The notes beneath the pieces were generated by a model. It was not told the DNA's origin, did no database searches, and saw nothing but the letters and a program-made list of their open reading frames with translations. Shown here piece after piece: positions 35,801-45,624 of a DNA stretch of 64,000 bases. The position numbers and the translations under genes are program-made. Every line of letters begins with the position of its first letter. Positions within the stretch are counted from its first letter, which is position 1. Source of the DNA: Gracilaria domingensis (Eukaryota; Rhodophyta; Florideophyceae; Gracilariales; Gracilariaceae); NCBI GenBank assembly GCA_022539475.1, contig VCMS01000074.1, positions 1 through 64,000 on the forward strand, given 5' to 3'.

Positions 35801-36879
35801 CGCTCAGCGAAGATGGGAAACTGGTTTTGTGGGGTGCAGATGACGGAGCTTATGGCGTGTGGGAGCATGGGAGCGAAAGAGGCGTGATACAAGGGGGTAC
35901 GGGGGGTGGTTACGTTCGTTTCGTGGGTGCAAGTGAAGACGGCTCTGTTGGGCTTGCCGGGATGGATGACGGAAGCGATCGAGTGTGGGATGGGATGTGG
36001 GGCGGAAGCGTTCGAGTGTGGAATGTGAGGGGCGCGCAGGCGGAGAGCGGCAGCCGCGGTGAGGACGCGCATGAGGAGTGGATTGCGAGTGTGTGCGTGA
36101 GCGCGGACGGGCGATGGATTGCGACGGGGTCGGTGGACGGGACGGTGCGGCTGTGGGACGGCGCCAGCGGCGCGCTGCGGCCGCAGGTGCTGCGCGCGCA
36201 CGCGGACGGCGTGGTGGCGCTGTCGTTCAGCGCGGACGCGCGGCGGCTCGCGTCCGGCGGTGGGCTCGACGGTGCGGTGCGCGTGTGGGACGTGCGCTCC
36301 GGCGCCGCCGTGTGCGACGCGCTGCTTGGCCACGGTGGCGGCGTGTGGAGCGTGGCGCTGTGCGCGGACGGCTCGCGCGCCGCGTCGGGCGACGATGACG
36401 GCGACCTGCGCGTGTGGGACACGCGCCGCGGCGCCGCTGTCAGCGACGCGCTGCGCGCGCACCCGCAGCAGAATTCCGTCTTTTGCGTGGCCATGTGCGA
36501 CGACGGCGCGCGAGTGGCGGCGGGATACAGCGACAAGGTGTTGGTCGTGTGGGACGTGGCGCAGCGCGTGGCCACGCACCGCTTCGCGCTCGCCGGTTGG
36601 CCGAGCTTCGTGTCGCTGCGCGCCGCCGCTGTCGATGTGATGTTTTCGGGTAACTACTCGCAGCTGTGCAGCTTGCACGACGACACGTGCGTGCCGCACC
36701 CGGCGCCGCTCCAGCTGCCGCTGTGGTGGCAGCAGTCAACAACGCTGCAGTTCGACGCCCCGCACAAGGGCAAGCTGTGGCTTGGCACATCCGAACACCT
36801 CTGCCGCCGCTACCAGTTTGGCTGCTTTTACAAACCAGTGGGGAGCAGCGGCTTACGATTCTGTATTCTGCGCCAGTGA
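32854..36879 (+). CDS. NB-ARC ATPase with C-terminal WD40 propeller (copy D, intact)
   Basis: A single uninterrupted frame encodes 1341 residues. Residues 1-27 are an Ala-rich hydrophobic helix, followed by a charged helical region to about 140 that looks CC-like. The ATPase shows P-loop GRGGVGKT (198-205), Walker B LFLVDDVW (282-289), TTRD (315-318) and GIPLLL (372-377), the order seen in NB-ARC proteins. A helical linker runs to about 770. WD40 repeats then run to about 1290, with many RVWD/RLWD blade ends and increasing GC content. The layout is that of STAND/NLR receptors such as APAF-1, in which the propeller senses a ligand and the ATPase oligomerises; ligand and output here are unknown. 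Compared with A and C, D has a 33-bp tandem duplication (35962-36027) and substitutions clustered at blade contact positions. The start is conserved in all copies, and no introns are evident. Confidence 0.9.
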   Translation: MAEPVSAAAAVAAAAAAVAAAAPAALMYVEDKLKAPVRHHDLASRNRERLRHVQQLLDQHLQRVEVWINEPSGQHSSSHMLCTWRTRLQQARERCVKLAPDVASATLLHRVQLANQTLTEVEGTVEKFEEFVKEREVAVTDGDDLAQTDVHFLKHGTVPPNPPRLTLDYESLQTSEGKLKAAVLRTSEHKVLAVVAAGRGGVGKTCALRGLNSSLADVKSRFPDGVQFMQLGADAKMVDLSGKIAEIVEKTGNPKLANTIRGRKLQEAVDKARQWFVNHTCLFLVDDVWEENGFDGETFRILAHMMNADSRLVYTTRDFELARKADEFITFEARKEEDSRIMFLNHAELEECRIQNPSNMEALEEILLTCAGIPLLLAVTGAGVRKYVRRMAEAKEDALGMYHEELQTTKKSLVTEHWPGYGAIRNVVDTSMSVLERRWKGEAESGKPFTYPIREMLRTLCVLEKQQEVPVSMLQKLWGLSKATEAVKVMEALDSVAVVEVAIRGKKKVLRVHDDILDMLRHDSGDEKRRYIKRLLNGYIGDDTAKVDRISEVVPNSLGAAGGEKSRIWMKLRKVCCWKPDKGRADVVQNAAVVEDAPVVDCMKECRRREWWGVEDRDGYLESNVCRLLKDAGEDEELVWLLLKPEWIAKRLTESGIFAVESEVSNGQTALGRSSMERKEEKKRALEVIAHAARLSQDAVSRNPREVWFQLYGRLITHSKKCKTTRDFLEQVAEIAEKREEAWLKAEEGFLTAAGGADLESIQVGGDVLGIQKHKSELTILVSYDERLEIVKYNLTHGSLNRFGTEMGFYKSAALSRDGRMVVYVDADNNVKKWDVAKDVETGVRKTTASIWCVCLSEDSRWVACGLRDVGNVVTWDLQGGGSPRELVSGKEGNVRCVAVSSTGRKVCCGLEEGGVYVWDAESGEKICEARAPNDGSVASVAFSGNGELIVTGSYNGMIGVLDAESGSYLNSVEVGVWVSSVALSEDGKLVLWGADDGAYGVWEHGSERGVIQGGTGGGYVRFVGASEDGSVGLAGMDDGSDRVWDGMWGGSVRVWNVRGAQAESGSRGEDAHEEWIASVCVSADGRWIATGSVDGTVRLWDGASGALRPQVLRAHADGVVALSFSADARRLASGGGLDGAVRVWDVRSGAAVCDALLGHGGGVWSVALCADGSRAASGDDDGDLRVWDTRRGAAVSDALRAHPQQNSVFCVAMCDDGARVAAGYSDKVLVVWDVAQRVATHRFALAGWPSFVSLRAAAVDVMFSGNYSQLCSLHDDTCVPHPAPLQLPLWWQQSTTLQFDAPHKGKLWLGTSEHLCRRYQFGCFYKPVGSSGLRFCILRQ
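35962..36027 (+). repeat. 33-bp in-frame tandem duplication in the propeller of D
   Basis: Two imperfect 33-bp units encode MDDGSDRVWDG and MWGGSVRVWNV, where A and C have one unit encoding MDGGSVRVWDV. This adds eleven residues within a blade. Confidence 0.85.
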
Positions 36880-37770
36880 TCTTAAAACTCAGTATGGTCC
36901 ACCTTCGGGTCACGTTTCTTTTGTTCAGTCCAACTAACGGACAGCCAAACAACGCCAAAATAGGACGAGGGCAGCGGAGTGTGGCAGAGGTCGACCTCAA
37001 GATGGTTGTAAAGCTTCGAGTTGCAAGAGAAGGAGCGCAGGAATCCTGGCCGGGGCTTCCAGTCTAGCGGGGTGCGATGCATTTTTCAGTGCTGACTTGT
37101 TCGCGAAGGGCTTCCCCGCAAACGTATTGAAGCAGTGTGCACTACCGCAGGTGCACTGCGAATACGTTTTGCTCAATGTGGACCACTGGATCGGTTTTGC
37201 AATGTCCTTGACCAAGAGGGCATTTTGAAGCCATTTTTGGGGACTCTGCGACATGACTTGGTCCATGTTGACAATCACCAAGGCATTGAGGCACAAGACA
37301 CGCACAGCAGTGTTGCACTACGGCCGGTACGCGCGGAGAACAGCGGGGGAACGAAGGAGAAGAGCAAGCACGGGGGGGCGTAGTAGACCTCTAGAATGCA
37401 AGCATTCGGGGTACCGTTGTGTACACGTGGAACGCGCAAACACAATGGATACGTGTCGCGTCATCGAGCCCCACCTCGAATCGAAGAAGCTGCAGTGGGG
37501 CAACAAGATTGGGCCATGCGCCTTCAAGGCTACCGTTGGTACATCCCAAGTGGAAGTGGCCGCGAAAGGGGAGACGCCAGCGATGGGCAACACACGGTGT
37601 AGAGTTGCGGGGCTCGGCGATCATTTGCGAAGGTTTGCAGTTTTGAACTCGAATTCGGCGCTTGTCAACGTCAGGGCCTGCCATCCGTCATGCCGTCCAC
37701 TTGTTCTCGCCAGTCATCCAGAACATATATATATATATATTCCCTTCAACGTTACTGATGTGCGTTGACA
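36880..37770. repeat. Diverged 3' flank of gene D
   Basis: Shares patches with the spacer that follows C: CAAACAACGCCAAAA near 36945, the GCGAAG...CAAACG...TTGAAG segment near 37100-37130, and a CTGGATCG...CTCTGCGACATGACT block near 37180-37256. It lacks most of the hairpin array. A (TA)n run lies at about 37724-37740. Open frames at 37135-37383 and 37253-37768 overlap in different frames and resemble nothing known. Confidence 0.55.
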
Positions 37771-38745
37771 TTACAGAAATTATTTGATTGATAGCGACTA
37801 CGTTCAACCAACAACATCATCAGCAGCAAACTGATCCACCTGCCACGAGTTGCACTCTCAAGTCCAACAGTGCCCAGTAGCAGAGTACCGATATACATAT
37901 CTCCTGCAGCTCAACACTTTTCATACAGCTTGCATTGGGCCACATCTGGAGGCGAAGCAACTGCCAAGTCCACCCATGTTGAGAACGAAATCCAGTTGAT
38001 AGCGTTGTTATGTGTAAAGAACCGAAACAACAGGGCTGCGAGCTCGGCCGGCCCGATAATTGAAGTCAACGCAAGTAGTCGGGGCCACTTTTGCAAACTG
38101 GACTCGAAAGGGATGCAAACGACGATGGAACGATGAGCAGTCACGCCTGTTTTTGGGGGCACAAGGAATCCAAAAGATTTCGACATCAATGCGTTTCTGA
38201 TGGATGACCCACCGCACCGGGTCGTGTGTACAACAGCTAAATTCTACATTTGATGATTCGAAGTCTTACGAGCGCGTGCACGACTCGCAATCATTGCGAC
38301 ATGAAGGAGAGACTTTTATAGTTGGACATCCCAGTTTTCGTACGAGCTAGACTAGGAGCATAGGAAGAGTAGCTGAAGGGGACTTTCCAATTTTCGAAAG
38401 CATCATCCGTGATGACTCTGGCCTTACTCACAAAACTTTTGGATCCAAATCGGGCCAGAGATATTTTGTAATGACCTGCTCCACGGTTGCAAGTTGGGAA
38501 TTTGTGATAGACTGTCAACAAGTTTGGCCGATATTGCTGTTGTAAACTACGTTGAAAAACATATCGACGCCCCGCTTGGTACCCACCAAAAACGGTAAGA
38601 TACGGGCCATGATATGCATGCAACAAATTATGACATAACACATATCGCAGCCGTGCGAATCAGTGAATTGGACAGCTATTTAACATTGGCCATCACTCGA
38701 AATTAGATATCGCTCATCACTTCACCAACTGGGGATGCACACCCT
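37771..38745. other. Intergenic stretch without a recognisable gene
   Basis: There are two modest minus-strand open frames (38189-37911, 92 codons; 38641-38291, 116 codons). Neither has a recognisable motif, and neither can be supported as a gene from sequence alone. Composition is balanced and no repeat is obvious. Confidence 0.5.
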
Positions 38746-39609
38746 ATGACCTCAAACCAGTCTAACATTCCCGTGGCTATTCGACAAAGCCTGGCCTTTG
38801 TGTCAGTTTGGATCGTACTCATTGTCGTTTTTCACTCTAGGTATAATGTCTCGAAAGTTAATGTCAGTCAGAAATGCGTCAAGAATCGAAAGGGAAACAC
38901 TCTCAAGGTTATCACGTTAATATATGGCCAGGCAAACGATCACTTTAACATTGCCCACAACTGTCGCCTCATCTCCTCAACACGACACAGCTTCACCGTC
39001 TACACAGACGACATATCTCAACCGTACTGCACACTTTGCAAGTGTGTTCCTTTTGTTCGTTTCCAGTGTCCTTGTCCTAGCGGTCCGAATGGTTGCAAAA
39101 CAAAAAATCCATGTGAAAAGGTTGAATTTCTCATAAGTAGAATTGACCAGTATGATTCGTTCTTGTTCCTGGATAACGATCTGCTGATAATGAAACCGCA
39201 GTTTTTAGATCACTTGCTTCATAGATCCCGGGCTCATGATTTTCTTGCATCGTACGGGCATTCGAACATTAACACCGCAGTTTACAACAGAACTATGAAC
39301 AGCGGACTCATGTTCATTCGGCGATTGAGACATGTCGACTACAATCTATTGCGGGCTATGCTGTACAAGAGCAAGTCAGAACAAGACCAAGCAGTTGTGA
39401 GCAGGTTCTTCCAAACAACGTACGGTAACTGGGATTCTTTGTCGTGGAAATGGCACTGTCGAGCATTGAAACGTTCTAATCAAGATATTCCACCGGAGAG
39501 CTGCTACACAATACACGATCGTGAGGAAGCTAACGATCTTCTTCAAAAGCTCAACAAAACAAGACTCAAGATTTTTCCAGATGAACACAATGCAAGCGCA
39601 GCAAGTTGA
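38746..39609 (+). CDS. Type II membrane glycosyltransferase, GT-A fold (GT8-like)
   Basis: 287 residues. A short N-terminal cytosolic tail precedes one hydrophobic segment (about residues 15-30), the usual signal anchor of Golgi glycosyltransferases. The lumenal part has FLFLDNDLLIMKP with the metal/nucleotide-sugar DxD-type motif D143-N-D145, and NSGLMFIRR at 185-193, as in GT8 and related GT-A enzymes. Eight cysteines between 95 and 123 and nearby suggest disulphides. Several NxS/T sites are present (for example N39-V-S, N181-R-T). The length is short for the family but plausible. It likely transfers a sugar from a nucleotide donor onto glycan or protein; the exact donor and acceptor cannot be told. 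No relation to the neighbouring NB-ARC cluster is evident. Confidence 0.75.
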   Translation: MTSNQSNIPVAIRQSLAFVSVWIVLIVVFHSRYNVSKVNVSQKCVKNRKGNTLKVITLIYGQANDHFNIAHNCRLISSTRHSFTVYTDDISQPYCTLCKCVPFVRFQCPCPSGPNGCKTKNPCEKVEFLISRIDQYDSFLFLDNDLLIMKPQFLDHLLHRSRAHDFLASYGHSNINTAVYNRTMNSGLMFIRRLRHVDYNLLRAMLYKSKSEQDQAVVSRFFQTTYGNWDSLSWKWHCRALKRSNQDIPPESCYTIHDREEANDLLQKLNKTRLKIFPDEHNASAAS

Positions 39610-40978
39610 AATAGTTGAAATCGCAGTTAACATTTGTCAGGAAAACGCTGTGAACTGCCGTACGATTGATGTGTTACATATAGTACGCTAGAAAGGTGGA
39701 CATCTCAACGTAAAAGCCGACATTCTTTTCTAGAAACTATCTTCTGACACAAAATTTTTTTAATCAAAGCTTCCACCAGACGAAAAGAATATCTTAGTTC
39801 CGTAAATTGTGAGAGTGGACAGAGGGGTCTCTCGTATCCGATAGAAGAGAACAGCCTGGTCTTTTGCTTACAATAACTCAACTCTGTTGGCGTGTCTCAG
39901 GAATCGGCGGAGAGAGAGGCACCGCGGAAGGTGGAAAATCACGGGGTAAAGGTGCGAGGAAAGAAAGGGAAAGTAATGGGCACACCGAGAGAGCTGTAAA
40001 TGGCTTGCGTCTTCTGCGCCACTGCCTCTTGCTCCTCGGTTGCTTCTGGTTTTCGCACCAGAAGCGTTTATTAAGTAGTGCCCAGAGTGTAGCTCAAACT
40101 ACCTCTGTAATCGGGTACAGCAATGACGTCCTCGTCGGCGCATATTTGTCGATTGAGGCTCATAGACGCGGCCTGATTGAAGGTACCAAGTGTACGGAGG
40201 GATACAGCTGTTCCCAAATCCTTCTTACCAGCTCCGAACATGAGTTACGTCCCCATCATGATTACCGGTGCTCACCAGCAGTCCGTGTAGTTCCACCCAT
40301 GGTGAGCCTGAACTGTACTTTGACTCTGCGAGACCGATCCTGTTATTGTTACTCCTTCATTGGGGAAAAATGACCAAAAGCTAGGACTTGACACAAGTGT
40401 CATCCTCTCAATTCCACCCGTTAGACAGGATCCGAACGGGAACATTGTTTCAAGAATCACAACAGCGCCCCACAATCCATTGGATGAAAATCAAAATGGG
40501 TTGGTACCGGAATTTTGAGAAAGAATGCGTTCAAAGTAAAATTGTCCAGAACGAAGCATAGTAGAATACCTTAGGAGTTCAACGGCATTGCGAACGGGTT
40601 AAAAATACGAAATTAAACCAAGCACATCGAACGAAAATGAGTCAGTTACAAACAGAGGAAAGCCACAGTCACTAGAGTGATCAAGTCCAGCTTCTTAACC
40701 TCTATGTAGTTCGCTCTCAGATCTATAAAGCTGTCCGATGTACAGAAATTGAATTGCATGCACCTCTAAAATGGCACACCAAACTCAGGAGCTGGCTGTG
40801 CTTCTACATGTGGCAATCTTCAAATAGTTCAACCAGTGCCGATGAAGAAGAATTACCCACGACTGCACACCACCTTTGTCCTGACAAGCCCAAAGTCCAG
40901 TAGCACAATAGAACTCAAAAAACCGGACACCCCAATCATCGCGTTCGTCCCGTTGCCTCAGCAAGGCTGGGCCGGGTG
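39610..40978. other. Intergenic, possible decayed coding remnants
   Basis: About 1.4 kb. Short frames near 40230-40500 read like protein (for example SYVPIMITGAHQQSV and SVILSIPPVRQDPNG in different frames), but stops and frame changes break them and I cannot name a family. The rest shows nothing clear. Confidence 0.35.
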
Positions 40979-41074
40979 GGGTACGGTTACACTACCCCGG
41001 GGTATATTTAGAAGTTATAATACCCCGTGTTACTGTACTCAATCTGAGGGGCAATATAGGGCTTATGTTACCCC
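40979..41074. mobile_element. Single terminus of the GGGTACGGTTA transposon family
   Basis: GGGTACGGTTACACTACCCC at the end matches both ends of the element at 55870-57090. A 27-bp imperfect palindrome (41048-41074, GGGGCAATATAG...TTACCCC) lies 69 bp inside, as in that element. I did not find the opposite end, so the copy is truncated or its other end has diverged. Confidence 0.6.
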
Positions 41075-41535
41075 TAAACGTGCTAGATTAGTTTTTTTCT
41101 GGCCCGTAGAGTTTCCATGAACCAGGCAAAGCAATAATGCATACTATTCATCTTTGCAATGTCAGTTTTAATTTAGGATTCGGTACGCGGTTCTAAATGG
41201 CAACAGAACGCTAGCCCAGATATTTATCTCTGTGTCATGGCAATTAAGAACTCACTTATATACCTGCTATACACTTGCATAGACTGGTTTTGAACAAGGT
41301 TTCAAAATGAAAGAGCTGTAGAGTACGCATTGCCTTACTAGCCCGTACTCTAATCCTGCAAAGAGCCCTGGATGGGCAATGAGGTGAACAGGAAAACGTG
41401 CTTGCAACGAGAACAAAATTTGCACGGTTCAATTACCCTGTGTTGTAAACAAATTGAATAAACTCTACGCATTTCAAGTTTTGAGCACAATAGCAACTAC
41501 ACGAGAAGAAAAGACACGGTCGCTGTGGCAATCGA
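41075..41535. other. Intergenic, nothing recognised
   Basis: AT-leaning sequence without repeats, long frames or motifs that I can support. Confidence 0.5.
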
Positions 41536-44500
41536 ATGCCTTTTCTGCTCGACCAGAAAGAAAGGCATTCAATGGCCACAGTGGCCCTTTGTAAAAGCTT
41601 TTTGCCCAAGGGTTTGTTTTGCTTTCAGTGCGTTATAAAAGCCCCACCAAAGCGAAAATCGTCGACGCGTCCTGCTCCGCAAGTCTCCAAAAAGCGCCGC
41701 ACGCACCACATCCCGCCAGATAGACAACCTGCCCGCCCGCTCAAGTCCCCGCACCCCCAAAAGCGTGTACATAACGCCGAACTAGACGTGAGCGTGCCAG
41801 TTTATGATTACAATAACCGAATCTCCAGGCATTCCCGAACGGACACCAGCCCGCCAAGGCGGAGAACGGATGCTAGCCTCGGTCTAGAGACGGAAGAGGC
41901 GTTCGCACCAAAACGAACTTCGTCTGTCGCTGTCAAGAGAGCGCGTCACAAACTGTCGAACGTTGAAAGCTTCGAACGCCCGCCCAGTCGCGGATCAACG
42001 CTTCCGCCCCCTGTTCCGCTTGTAACGCTTGACGCCCGCGAAACCTCCGCCCCAGCGCAACGAACCACGCAAGCTGCTCTGGCGCCACAGCATACGCCTC
42101 GGTCGCGCGTCACTACCGCGCCAATAAACCACAAAATCAGAACGCTTTGACTTTCTAATGCTTCGAAGACAACCGTCGCATCAGAACCAAACAAACCTTC
42201 TGTAGCACCGCCAAAGCCTGATTGAGCTGTTGCGCACACAAGCCGAAGCCACCAGCGCAGACACTCAACCCCTGTGTCTGGAACACCAAACCAATCTACA
42301 CCCGCGATGCACCATACGCCCCATAACCGAGCATACGGTGTCATGGAGGGACAAACTACTGCGGCTGGAAATAAGCACTCCCGCAGACGCAACAGCCTTC
42401 CTGATCCTGCAGTATCCTCGCACCAAATCAGAGTACCCTTTGCCACTTCACCACCGTAGTGGGCGGTCCTTCATTTCATACTGCTTACGCAGTGCCCACA
42501 ATTCCACAAGGAGGGCAACTTAGGTTTGATCCCTCCAACATGAATACCCTGCCGGCAAATGCTACGAAAGTCAACGACCACGGTGTTCCTAATCCGCATT
42601 TTGCACATCGAGGCCTGCATCTGGGCCAAATTCCCGACGAACGATTGAATGCGCTTCCACCAGAGACCATACTTCAGCTGAGCAGGTTTCCAAATCCCCC
42701 TTTTCTTCCAATGCCGCCCATGACATCGATGATAGGTTATCAAGCCCAACTCCCATTGCAGCCGGATTTCCTTCCCGAGGTGCCTCAAATGGTTGTGCAC
42801 CCTTTTCTTCAAAGCCCAGCGGAAATGTTTACCACCACCAATCAACCCATTTCAACCCAGCAATGAATGGCGTCCCTTTATCGTGCAACCCGTTTGCCGT
42901 TAATCCACCAGTAGCATCTAGGCCCAGTCACGATGGCCCGTCCTTTCCCCCACAACAGGTCATACCTCAGACAAACCTTGAGGATAGACCACCTAACGAG
43001 AACACCGCTACTCTGCAACCAAAGAGGGGTTCAAAAAAGAACGTAGAACAGCCACGAATAGCGTCGGACTCTGATGACGATGTCCAGCCAAAAGCTGCGG
43101 GCGAAGATGCACGGTCCAAGAACAGCAAGAAGCAGGCAGCTAAGAAGCAGCAGTCGAAGAAAACTGCGGAATCGTCCCTACTTGAAGTCGACGCCATTCC
43201 CTGTGAAGAAGAAGAAGACGGAGTAGACTATGTGTCCTGTCTTAACCAGATACTGCAGAAGAAGAAGTTCTTTGTTCTCTTAAATCCACGATTTGAGCGG
43301 GTGCACGTTCGAGGCAAAGCAGAGTCTGGATGGAAGTGCACTATGATCATGGAACTGCAGAACAAGTCACCTCATGAGATCATCAAAACTACCACAGTTG
43401 GTCGCAATCAGAAACGTACGAAGAAAGCCGCTGCTAAGCAGCTCCTCTCGAATTTGAAGTCTAAAGTTCCGGAATTGTTCTCAACCGAACCCAATGGGAA
43501 GCAAAATGTACAACCCATCAGATCCCAAACAGCGCTGAATGCCATAAATCAGCTCGTTCGCGAAGGGCACTTACCTAACCAACCCAGCTGCGAGGCAGAA
43601 GAGGTGAGTGAAAGAGACGAAGACCGTTGGCGCTATAACGGAACATTGGTTACGAAAGATCATGGACGAAAGGTTTTTGCTGAGTAAGGATCATCCAAAG
43701 TTAATGCGAAACAAAAGTGGGCTCGAAAGGCATTGGAGCTCCTGATGGAGTTGAAGTCAACAGGGGCGGAACAGTATCGCTATGTCGTAGAGCCCGAACG
43801 CTTGTCACCGAAAAAGTCGTTTGCCAGCATACCCAAAGCATCTGAAGTCATCGTCCGAACTAGTGACGATGAGCATTCCGATGCCCCCTGTAACGATATT
43901 GTTGATAAAATGGACTACAACCTGGAGCTCCCGAGTGACGATGAGCTTGTTGTAGCCAAAACCGAGTTGGACTGCGAACGATGTTTTGAGGCCCACGCAC
44001 AACCTGGAGCCGAGCTGGGAGCGTTCATCGATTCGAAATTGGCACGGCTCTCTGTTGATGAGGGCTTCACATCGGAGCATGATAATGATTCGGGAGAGTT
44101 GAAACGGCCTATACTATGCTTCTCGACAGCAAACTCATGTATTATCATACGAATTGGTGAGAGGCAAACTTGTGAGAATGAGGCCGATTTGGATCATGCA
44201 GCGGACACATTTTGGGTCCCGGATGTCGTGGCAAAAGTACTTGAAGACCCGCTAATACAAAAGGCCGCCGTAGGGGGTGAAGATGGGCTTGATCTGCTCT
44301 TTGAATACCACGGAATCCGGTGCGAATCAATTCAATACATTGCTGTGTCATCTCTTGCTATCGCTGGGTGCGGAAGAGTCGGTAGTTCCCAAGACCTGTC
44401 ATCGTTAAAAGATCTCACCAAATACTGGATGCGGAAGGAAGCGAAAGCAATCAGTTGGGAAGGGATATGGTCAAGAAAGCGTCAGGTAGTGGAGAGATGG

Positions 44501-44671
44501 CTTGGCGGTGCCGACAAAGAAGTGCCGTTGGCAGTGTTGTCTGCGTATGCCACATTATGTGTTCGTGAGAGAGTTTGTGATGCTGCAAGAGTTAAGAGAA
44601 TGAACACTCCAGGCGCGGCCAATGATCTGGAGGTTTTGAGTAAGCGAATTGTAGAGGTTGGAGCTCGATGA
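41536..44671 (+). pseudogene. dsRNA-binding protein with degenerate 3'-5' exonuclease-like domain, broken
   Basis: Pieces in three frames read as one protein. 41536-42456 (stops at 42148, near 42221 and 42456) is basic and Pro/Arg-rich. 42459-42866 is Pro-rich. 42863-43687 has a Lys-rich acidic linker and a dsRBM (about residues 122-200, ending KKAAAKQLLSNL). A second dsRBM (from ALNAINQLVREG) is interrupted by TAA at 43685 and resumes with SSKVNAKQKWARKALELL. 43733-44671 has a DEDD-type exonuclease-like segment (KVLEDPLIQKAAVGGEDGLDLL, later LSAYATL). The usual exo III Asp before AYA is Ser, and no exo I motif is clear, so catalysis is doubtful. A role in RNA binding or silencing is only inference. 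Unrecognised introns could explain the frame changes, but not the stop inside dsRBM2. Confidence 0.55.
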
Positions 44672-45624
44672 CGGAGGAAAAGTGAATGATGATGACCTGA
44701 ATTTTCTACAGTCACTGTTATCACAAGTACATTCGCTCAGGAGAGGAATGTGAAAGGATCAAGGTTCGGTAGCTTCGCAACAGGTCGGGGAATGTCACGC
44801 GCTGCCAAGGGGGAGGGGGCGTGTTGCTGGCCCGGCATTGACCTGCAAAGCTCACGGAGATGGACGAAGCACTTTTGTCCAGGACGAGAAAGCTTTTCAC
44901 AACCATGGCTGACGACGTCCAGCACGGACGGGGGACGCATTGGCCGACGCTCATCGCGGCCAGATAGTACCGACGGGTACTTGTACCCGTCGGTATCAAC
45001 GGTAAATGGCTGCGGTGAAGATACAGGTAGGGCTTGAGTCGCATGATCGCTCGTGCATTGTTGCTCGATGATAATAGGCGCGAGCAACACAGCGGAAGAT
45101 CGGATTGAATGCTGCGTGTGCCACGTGGCATATGTAAGCACTGTCGACAGCGAAATGTGCGAGTGGCGCAAAGAAAATTAGAATATTTTCATTGTTTTTT
45201 TGGAAAACACCCCATCGGTTTGACTACGTATACGAGTAGCAATTGTTGCCTCGGCAGAAAAGCCGCTGCAGACGGTAACTTGCGCAAAGGGAAATTTGCC
45301 CAAGTTGACAGCATGGCTGATGGCCATGGCAGCTGCGAATTAAAGCATCATGTGGTGGCTCCTGGGCTGGCCGTGATCAGATACCGACAGCTTGTCGTCA
45401 GTGCTTGCTCCATGTGAAGAGTTTCTCGTGGAGAGAAAAAGGGCCAGTCTTTCTTGCTCGCTTTATAGCTGCCAATAAACTCAGAGAAACAATGCAATTG
45501 AGGCGAACGTGGATGACTTCCATTGATAGAGCCTTTTGCTATATAAAAACCGATATTTGCACAACGACGTGCCTCTGCCGAGCTCGAGGCCGCCAGCAGA
45601 ATCGTTCTCATCTCCCACACTCTC
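44672..45624. other. Intergenic with one 13-bp perfect hairpin
   Basis: Contains TACCGACGGGTAC, a TT loop, and its exact complement (44968-44995). Overlapping minus-strand frames here have no recognisable features. Nothing else can be supported. Confidence 0.5.
44968..44995. repeat. 13-bp perfect stem with 2-nt loop
   Basis: Seen directly: arms at 44968-44980 and 44983-44995. No T run follows, so it does not look like a terminator. Confidence 0.9.

Noticed and set aside
43680-43740. Intron starting GTAAGG at 43683 as an explanation for the TAA
   Set aside because: The would-be intron encodes the conserved SSKVNAKQKWARKALELL part of a dsRBM in the same frame, so it is exon sequence.
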